Shown here: positions 25,101 to 34,100 of the stretch, piece after piece
Layout of the letters: the number at the start of each line of letters is the position of its first letter
Position numbering within the stretch: the first letter of the stretch is position 1
Origin: Macrosoma leucophasiata
Lineage: Eukaryota > Arthropoda > Insecta > Lepidoptera > Hedylidae
Assembly (NCBI GenBank): GCA_036365455.1
Contig: JAWQUS010000032.1
Location: 12,222,001-12,286,000 of the forward strand
Direction: 5' to 3'
Length of the DNA: 64,000 nt
The notes under the pieces: generated by a model
The model's database searches: none
The model's input: the letters and a program-made list of their open reading frames with translations, nothing else
Told to the model about the DNA's origin: nothing
Program-made: the position numbers and the translations under genes

Positions 25101-28100
25101 TACTATTCTTATTTTACTATGGTCTAGCGGATCTTGTTTCGCAGAATAAGCAAAACAATACCGCTTACCGATACAATACCGCTGTACCGACTATGTTCCT
25201 CTCTAGGCGCGGAACTTCATACACAATACCCAAACGAAACCCGCTCGGTAATCCCGCCACCCACGTCGGTAGCGAATAACGCGTAGGTCTGAATAGGGCT
25301 TAATGTTCATTGCAGCTCTCGAACTACCCGCGCTGCACGCTGCACGACGACTTGGGCCGCATCCTTAAATCGCAGCAGTTTTGTGACATCACGCTGCTGC
25401 TGGGCCCCGACCACACGCCAGTGCTCGCACACCAGGCCCTCCTCGCCGCCAGGTCGCAGTATTTGCGCGCTAAGATAAGGTTAGTACCTGTATGCCACTG
25501 AGCGAGTGATCTACTGAGGACTGTGCTAAATCATGCATAGATTAAAGCAATAAAAACAAATTACTTCATAATAACTCATACTTACGCGCCAGATAAAAGC
25601 GTCGCCGAAAAGAGACGTGGAGGAAGCAGGCGTCGAAACAAATTTGACAGAATCGAACTCAAACCTGCCCCGCCACCAAATATTTATTGAAAGAAAAATC
25701 GCGCAAATGTAATATACTCAACATTGTATTTAGCGTGAAAATGACTGATTAATCGAGACGAGTTTCTCAAATTGTTGCCGAAATCACGCACCAATCTTCG
25801 GTTGTAATTGGGCAATCAAAGAAGAAATAAATACACGTGATATCTCCATATACTCCCCCCTCCCCCATGTGATGTATCGTAATTTCTTCCTGAACCCCCC
25901 TTCCCCCTTTCGAGCCTCACGTGATAAGACGAACCCTAAGCTGCAGTATTCACTTGCCATCTACTGTCTATCATTTTAATAAACTCATAAAATAATTATG
26001 TGTATTCCACAGAACAGCACGTGAAGAGCTAGCGAATCGTATAGCAGCTGGTGAAGAAGAGGCCGCCGAAGAGTTCTCGCATAAGTCGCAGCCGCAGATC
26101 ACCATTGAACTGCCAGAGGCCACGCCGGAGGCATTCAAGATGGTCCTCAACTACATATACACGGATAAGATTGATCCTACTGAGAAAGGTTTGTGACTTG
26201 AGATAAAAACCACGGTATATCCTTGACATTTTTCATCCTAAACCTGAAGAATCATGGCAAATTCCATTACATTGATTTCTAAAGAAAAAAAACCGTATGT
26301 GTTCTTATGTACGCACGTAAGAAGTTATATTTATTTAGCGTAACAATCCAATATACCAGAAATATAACAAAACGACAAAAAAAAATGTATAGCAAATCAA
26401 ATTATAACAATGACACACCCCAGACACTCGTCTTAAATTCCATACAAACGCTTATTCTGGTTACCTATTACACGGACATCAAACAGTACACGCGCACATA
26501 GAAATGTAGCACGTAGGGTTATGACCTTAAACAATCTTGAAATAAGTCGCCACACTGACTACTTGACGAAATTAACTAAAAATAGACCGCTCGCAACCTC
26601 ACTGTTGAAGTTTATTCAACTGCCTCTCGAGAGCGGGTGATGGGCGAGGCGGAGAAATCGGGCGGGACGTCGAAGTGTCCATTCTAGACGTAGTAATAAT
26701 GGCAACCCGTGATACCTCCCACTACTGGGCTCGAGTCTCTCCCCTTCTTGGGAGGAGGCTTGGAGCTTCCTCCACCACGCTGCTCCAATGCGGGTTGGTG
26801 GAGATAAGAAGGGTTAGTGGCCAACCCGCTGTCGGATGTTTTCAAACCGCGCATAAGACCTGCGACAATGTTTAACGACTGCTATCTATCGATAGCAACC
26901 GTGACCGACGGCTTAACGTGCCCTCCGAAGCATGGAAACGCACATTTTAATTTGCTACTAGCGGTCACCCATCACTCACTCGACCGCGCCCGTATCGCTT
27001 AACCGAGTAGATCGCTTACGATCTTCATTAGCCGCGGAGCCATGAGTGCTTCCTATTCGTAGTATTATTACATATTCTCTGACAACGAGAGAAGCTTTCA
27101 CTTTAGAAAGTCTAGCCCAGCACGTACAGTCAACGCGGTATCTGAAGCTCTCAATGATATTTCCAGACGAAGACCCGGCGTCACCGGCGACCATCCTGCT
27201 GGTGATGGAAGTCCTCCGTCTGGCGTTACGGCTCAACATCCCGCGGCTGCGCGGCCTGTGCGCGCGCTACCTGCGGGCCAACCTGTGCGCCGGGAACGTG
27301 CTGCCCGCACTGCACGCCGCGCACCACGCGCACTTGCACTGCATCAAGGAGTACTGCCTCAGGTTTGGGAGGAAACGACACATTTTCACGTCTCTTCGAA
27401 ATACGACAAGATCGTTTTTTGTCGTTTCTGTCCTTATTTACATGCGCAGCCCAGAGGAATATTTCAGATATAACACACCTGCGTTGCATCAAATACCAAG
27501 CCTTTTGCCTACGGGCTGATTTACAGGAAAAGGTACAGTTCATGATTCATTAGAATCTCGTTCACAAAGGTACACACATATCTCCATGACTGTCTCCCCG
27601 GCGACAATCTTGGTAATGGTGTAAGGTGATGGAAGTCCTCCGCCTGGTGTTGCAGCTCAGTATCCTGTGACTGCGGGCCAACCTGTGCGCCGGGAACTTG
27701 CACTGCATCAAGGAGTACTGCCTCAGGTTAGGGAGGAAACAACACATTTTCACGTCTCTTCGAAATACGACAAGATCGCTTTTTGTCGTTTCTGTCCTTA
27801 TTTACATGCGCAGCCCAGAGGAATATTTCAGATTTAACACACCTGCGTTGCATCAAATACCAAGCCTTTTGCCTACGGGCTGATTTACAGGAAAAGGTAC
27901 AGTTCATGATTCATTAGAATCTCGTTCACAAAGGTACACACGTATCTCCATTGCGGAACCAGTCTCCCCGACGACAATCTTGGTAATGGTGTAAGGTGAT
28001 GGAAGTCCTCCGCCTGGTGTTGCGGCTCAGTATCCTGTGACTGCGGGCCAACCTGTGCGCCGGGAACTTGCACTGCATCAAGGAGTACTGCCTCAGGTTT

Positions 28101-31100
28101 GGGAGGAAACGACACTATTTCACGTCTCTTCGAAATACGACAAGATCGCTTTTTGCCGTCCTTGTCTTTGTTGACTGTAACTGTGATTGAGTGCTATATT
28201 TCTTGTTGGATACTATACTGTATTAGATGGCGTATTATCTTCTTCTCTATCTCTTCTCTCTCTATTTATTATTCTATGAATTCTCGTGTCACAATGTTAC
28301 TCCTCCAAAACGGCGGGATCGATTCTCATGAAATTTTGTTTGCCTATTGGTCAGGTCTGAGAATCAGCCAACATCTATTTTTCGTATCCCTAAGTGATAA
28401 GGTGATTCTCACAAAATATATATTTTAATTTTTTGGACATTTCATTTTTTATTCCTCTAAGACGATAAGAAGTTCGTCGGGGCAGCTAGTATCCATATAA
28501 AATTTATGAAAAACTAGCTGTACTCTGCAAGCGTCGCTACGCCACCAACAAAAAAAATTCAGTGGTGCCATCTGTCGAATTTGCCAACTCAGAAACCTTC
28601 GTAGGCTCATGCACAACAACTTTGCTATAGATCATCACATGCACTACGCATTAGAAATGCGTAGTTTACGACTCTATAAAGGACATACAGATAAACATTC
28701 ATTTTATATATAAAGATGACTAGCGATATTATCATTTTTTACAAATCAGGTTCGTGGTGAAGGACTACAACTTCACTCCGATCGTGATGTCGGCGGCGTT
28801 CGAGGAGATGGAGCAGGGGCTGATGGTGGAGGTGATCCGCCGCCGCCAGCAGCCGCCGCACAAGCCGCCCGCGCAGATACACGACTGCGACGACGATATC
28901 ATTGGTATGCTCATATTACTATTGCCCTACATTTTTTTTATGTATGTATGTATCTTCACGCCAGGTCCCTAACGGGGTAGGCAGAGAGTGTAGAGCGCCA
29001 GATATCCCGGTTCAGACAAACCTCTCGTGCCTCGTCTACCTTCATCATTCTCTTCATACATGCACGCCGATTCCTAAGACTTTTGACCCCACCATCAGAC
29101 AGAACTCGACCTATTTGGTCATGGTAGGTCAGCCTTGGTCTTCCTGGGCCTCTGCAACCATCCACATTCGCATTGTATATCTGTTTAGTCATTCGCTCAT
29201 TCGACATTCTTTCTATATGCCCGAACCATCGGAGCATGCCTTTTTTCATTTTTTTACATTTTTTTTGATGTTATAAAAGTGGCAAATAAGCATGCAGTTC
29301 ACAAGTTCAGTTATTAAGTGAAAGAAATAAAGAAAGAAAGACAGAAAGAACATTTATTTGTACCAATGTAACAAGTAAGAAGAGAAAGTGACATCGAGTA
29401 GAATTACATTAATACAAATTGGTCCTAACTCAGCATGTGCTGGTTGAAGAACAACCAGCGCTGGTCTTCCTTTAGGGCTACCAACTTTCGTCATAGACGG
29501 CTATACATTCTTAATAAATAAATAAATAATAATAACAACAGAAAACAAAAACATAAAAATAAACTAAAGTACAATTTGAAGAATAAAAACATTATAGATA
29601 ATAAATAAGATACAAAAAAAAAACAAATTGACAGTTAATTATTGCGTTTAACTTGATCTAACGTTGATACCTAAATTAAATACATAACCAAAAATTGACT
29701 AAATCTAGAAAGAAAAAAAACGTGTAAAACATTTAACATAAAGAAGAAGATACTAGGTAAAATAACTTTGAAATGTTATCTATGGAGTACTATGGACATA
29801 ATCCGACATAACGTTGTACAGTATCCAACAAGAAATAATGCACATCGACCTAAGGAAGAGACGTCGGCTTATTTCGGATCTGTAGAGCATTATCTCTTTC
29901 CCACCTTACTTATTTGACGTTATTCGACCATTTTGATCAAGTTCTGACCAATACCAGACAACGGATGCTTACGTAGGCAGTGTGTAGCAGAGATAACGCT
30001 CTATAAAGCCGAAACTGTGAACCGATTGTCACTTTCATAGCCTCGATGTGCATTATTTCATGATGAGCACCATAGAGCAATGCGGCCCACCGGTCGCTGC
30101 GGACCGGAGGGGAGTAGCCGTAGCGTGTATTACCGATGCAAAACAGTCTGTCATTTTTTGCGGGGGAAAATGCGTGCGACACACACGCACATTACAAAAA
30201 TCGTCAATTACTACGAAACTCACACCTTGACTTTAACAAAATACAGAAACTATTTCACGCAGACATTTAAACATCTAGGCGACAGGTATAGGCCGATTTG
30301 GGCTTGTACCTTGTCAGAGGGGAAAGCCTGCATATGGCTACTCCCCTCCGGTGTTGCTCTATGATGAGCATTTTTTTAAATTGTTTTACGGCCACGGTTT
30401 CATGTCCTTAATAGCCAATCTTCAGTAATATTCTTTTTTCTTCATTTCTTATGATAATGAATATCCGTATGGAAGATGAAGATGATTGGATGCTTCCATG
30501 TGGAATATGATGAGATGGCTCCAGTAAAGTGATGGGGACTTCACTAGGAGATTTTGAGAAGTTTTGGAGGCAACATGAAAGATCACTTTTCACTGCATAA
30601 TGTCACTTTCCTACATCCGTGCACGTTATCGAATGCTTTATGATAAAAATCCCACCATTTTTACACATAAAAACATAACTATAGACAAATTTTGAATATA
30701 ATATCACGCAGCGACACGGCTCTTTTCCGCGTTCCCGCCAAAACCCCTATGATGAGCACCGTATATCGGGTCACCAGGTACGACCCTGGAGCAAGACATG
30801 TGCGTGTTCGTGTGCGGCGGCGGCGCGGAGCTGGCCGACGTGAAGCTGCGCGTGGGCGGCGCGAGCCGGCCGGCGCACCGCTCCATCCTGGCCGCGCGGG
30901 CCGCCTACTTCGAGGCCATGTTCCGCTCCTTCTCGCCGCAGGATAATGTTGTTAATGTGAGTCCATTTTTTTAATACGCTATTATGAGCTCGGGTTGTAT
31001 CTATGTAAGTATGTATATACAGACAATGTATTTTTTTTTTATTATAGGACTTTGTCGCATGGCGATTACATCGTCCCGTAAACACCGCACATATTAGACA

Positions 31101-34100
31101 CAAAAAAAAAAGATATTATGATTACATAATAAAAACAAAAACGTATGTAACGGATTCATTGAGCTTAATTTTCACCGGCTTCTGGAAATCTGATCGATTT
31201 GAAACATTGCATACGTATCGAAGACCGATGACAATGCAAAAAAATATAATTTAAAAAAACCATTACTAAATAGTACAAAATAAATTATAGTTTAAAAAAC
31301 TTTTAAAACTAATTTAACTAAAAAATTATAAATAAAACAGTACCTAGTAATCAATAATATAAAATAGTCCCCCACGCCTTTTGTACAATAATATTTTTTT
31401 TATTGTTTAATTAAGTACTGTTTCATTTATAATTTTTTGAAATTATACTTCTTTTGGGCGCGATTGGAAAAACTGATGAGAGTGAAATTTTTAAGATGCG
31501 CGCGAACACCGACCGATAGAAGTAACATATTAAAAAAAAAATTAAAAAAATTAAAAATACTTTATTATTGAAAACAGGTGTATACAATTTGGGTGTGGGA
31601 ACTCTTCTTTTAAGTTGTGGTAACTTGTGTTAGAAGAATCCCCTCTCAGCTGTGGTGTTTCATAGTATTAAAAACTTAATTAAAATAACGAAAGCACTTA
31701 GATTACCTACATGTATCTAGTGCATTTTTATAACTACACAAATCAAAATATAACTTACTTAAATTATTACTAAGAAACTACTTTGACATTTTTTTCTTCT
31801 CAATTTAAAATTTATAGTTATTGAACAGACATATATATTGAAACATTTGCTAAACATATTATTTTAATTGCAACAAATAGACTAAAGTTACTACAACAAC
31901 CGGTTGCTATGGTTACTATTATGTAACCATAGTAACCAAAAACATCAAGTAAATATTAAATTAGCGTTTTTATTCATTCAACCTATACATTGCCTATGCA
32001 TACGACGGTGATAGATAGTTATTGATAAAAAATATAAGTAAAAATATATATTTTTTAATATTAGTGGTATAAGTGGTTTTAATATCTTGTTTTATGTGCA
32101 TTTATAGATTTGAGGTTAATTGTCGGTTTATATTATTTATTCACGTTGTAAATACTAATTATAAATTGTTATACCTACTATTATATATCAATTTTTTTTT
32201 GTAGGTTTGTTTTATTTTCGGTATATTGGATTACGCTAAAGAAGTATAACTAACGTGCGTACTTAATTACACAAAATGTTTTTTTTTTAATCAAATGACT
32301 TTGTCGCAAGGCGGCCACATCGTCCCGTAAACACCACACATATTAAAAACAAAAAAGATCATCTTTTTTATTTTGATTTCATAACAAAATATTTCTTTAT
32401 ACAATGTGTCCCAGACATAAGTGACCGCCCGGCGTTTTTCGAATATTTGTACAAAATTAAGGATAATTTTATTTGATAAACTATGATTTCGGCTAGTCAA
32501 TAAAAAAAATTTATGAAGAAAGATGTAAAAACTAAGGAAATATCGTAAAAAAACCGCAGCACGTGCACGCGTATTTAATAAAAAATTTAAAAAAAAATTG
32601 TAAATAAAAAACAAAGCCGGTAGGACCCATATATTATATATGAGTAATTATCCTTAACTTTGTACAAATATTCGAAAAACGCCGGACGGTCACTTATCCC
32701 TGGGACACATTGTTTAATGTAGGTGGCAAACAAGCATGTACAGTGCTCATCAAGAAATAATGCACATCAAGCCTATGAAAGTGACTATCATTCATCTCTC
32801 TCACACAGACACACACACATCAAGTATATTAAATAACCTACCTATTCAGAACAAAGCTAACATCCATAATAAACGGTTATATTACTTCCAAGCCATACCT
32901 CTCTACAGCCCCAAGACAATGACAACGAGAGTAAACTAAGGTATTTCCACCATACTATATTGATAGGACTACGGAAATTGGCCTGACTTAAATAAAAACA
33001 TATCTGTTCTAGGCCATGTTATGGTCATAGCGCCCGGATAATGTCAACATGAGTACGGTTATGTTTTTTAAACTAGAGATATAAACAGGACGATCTTTTA
33101 AAAAGCAGCTTGAGCTTAACATGAGACTATGTTAATTTCCACCAGGCAACACTAGGGACACCCATGTATTCTCCTGGAGCTTGATGGCTATTGGTGCGAT
33201 GTCTCCCGATCTACCCATTACCCACCATTCAGTCATCATCAACACACACTCCCACAACGAATTTCTCAATTCAACGGATGCTGTTGTACTCATAGAAAAT
33301 CGTCGAAACAGAATATTTGACGACTTGAACCTTGTGCCATTTCTAAATCAAAGCTAAAGACATGTTTTATCGTACAATTCAATTAAATTGGCAAGCCAAA
33401 TGTAAACATATTTCGTCTCACATGATAGAGTATTACTGTTTTTTTTACGACGCGCCCCTGCTGCATGCTGTAATACAGTTTTGCTCCAATTTTCAGCTCA
33501 ATTAAATTGTAACCTGGATTTAAAAAAATTATAACAATGTTTTCTTGACAATCTGTTTCAATGTCTTGGCAGCGGTCCAATATTTTTCGTTTTTGTTCGT
33601 AGATACAAATTTGCGACACAGTGCCGTCGGAGGAAGCGTTCGATTCGCTGCTGCGGTACATTTATTACGGAGATACGAACATGCCCACGGAAGACTCTCT
33701 GTATTTGTTCCAAGCGCCTATATATTATGGTGAGTATTTTTCTGTTTATGAAAGTTTGAAAATAGTGGCAAACAAGCATGGAATTCACAGATGTTAAGTG
33801 ACGACTATAGCCTATATACATCTACACAAAACCAGAGGTCAAAATGCAGATTCATTGCCACCCCTGAAGCCTAAGTTGCTTCACCTCTGTAATAGAAATT
33901 ATGGGGCCATACAATTTTTATATTAAATTAAATATAAACTTATTATTGAGTCCCATGTTCAGTTTAGACTGTTCAAACTGAACATGGACTATTCAAGATA
34001 GTGTGATAATAAGTATTATGTTCAATATACACAATTTATGCCTAACAAACAAAAACCTCATTTTTAAATCTACGGTTCTTAACACTTTCACGGATAGTTA

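Noticed and set aside
26675..26875. Short open frames in 26675-27002, 39192-39452 and 46777-47037 with similar proteins
   Set aside because: All derive from copies of the family A retroposon; similarity reflects the repeat and not a gene family.
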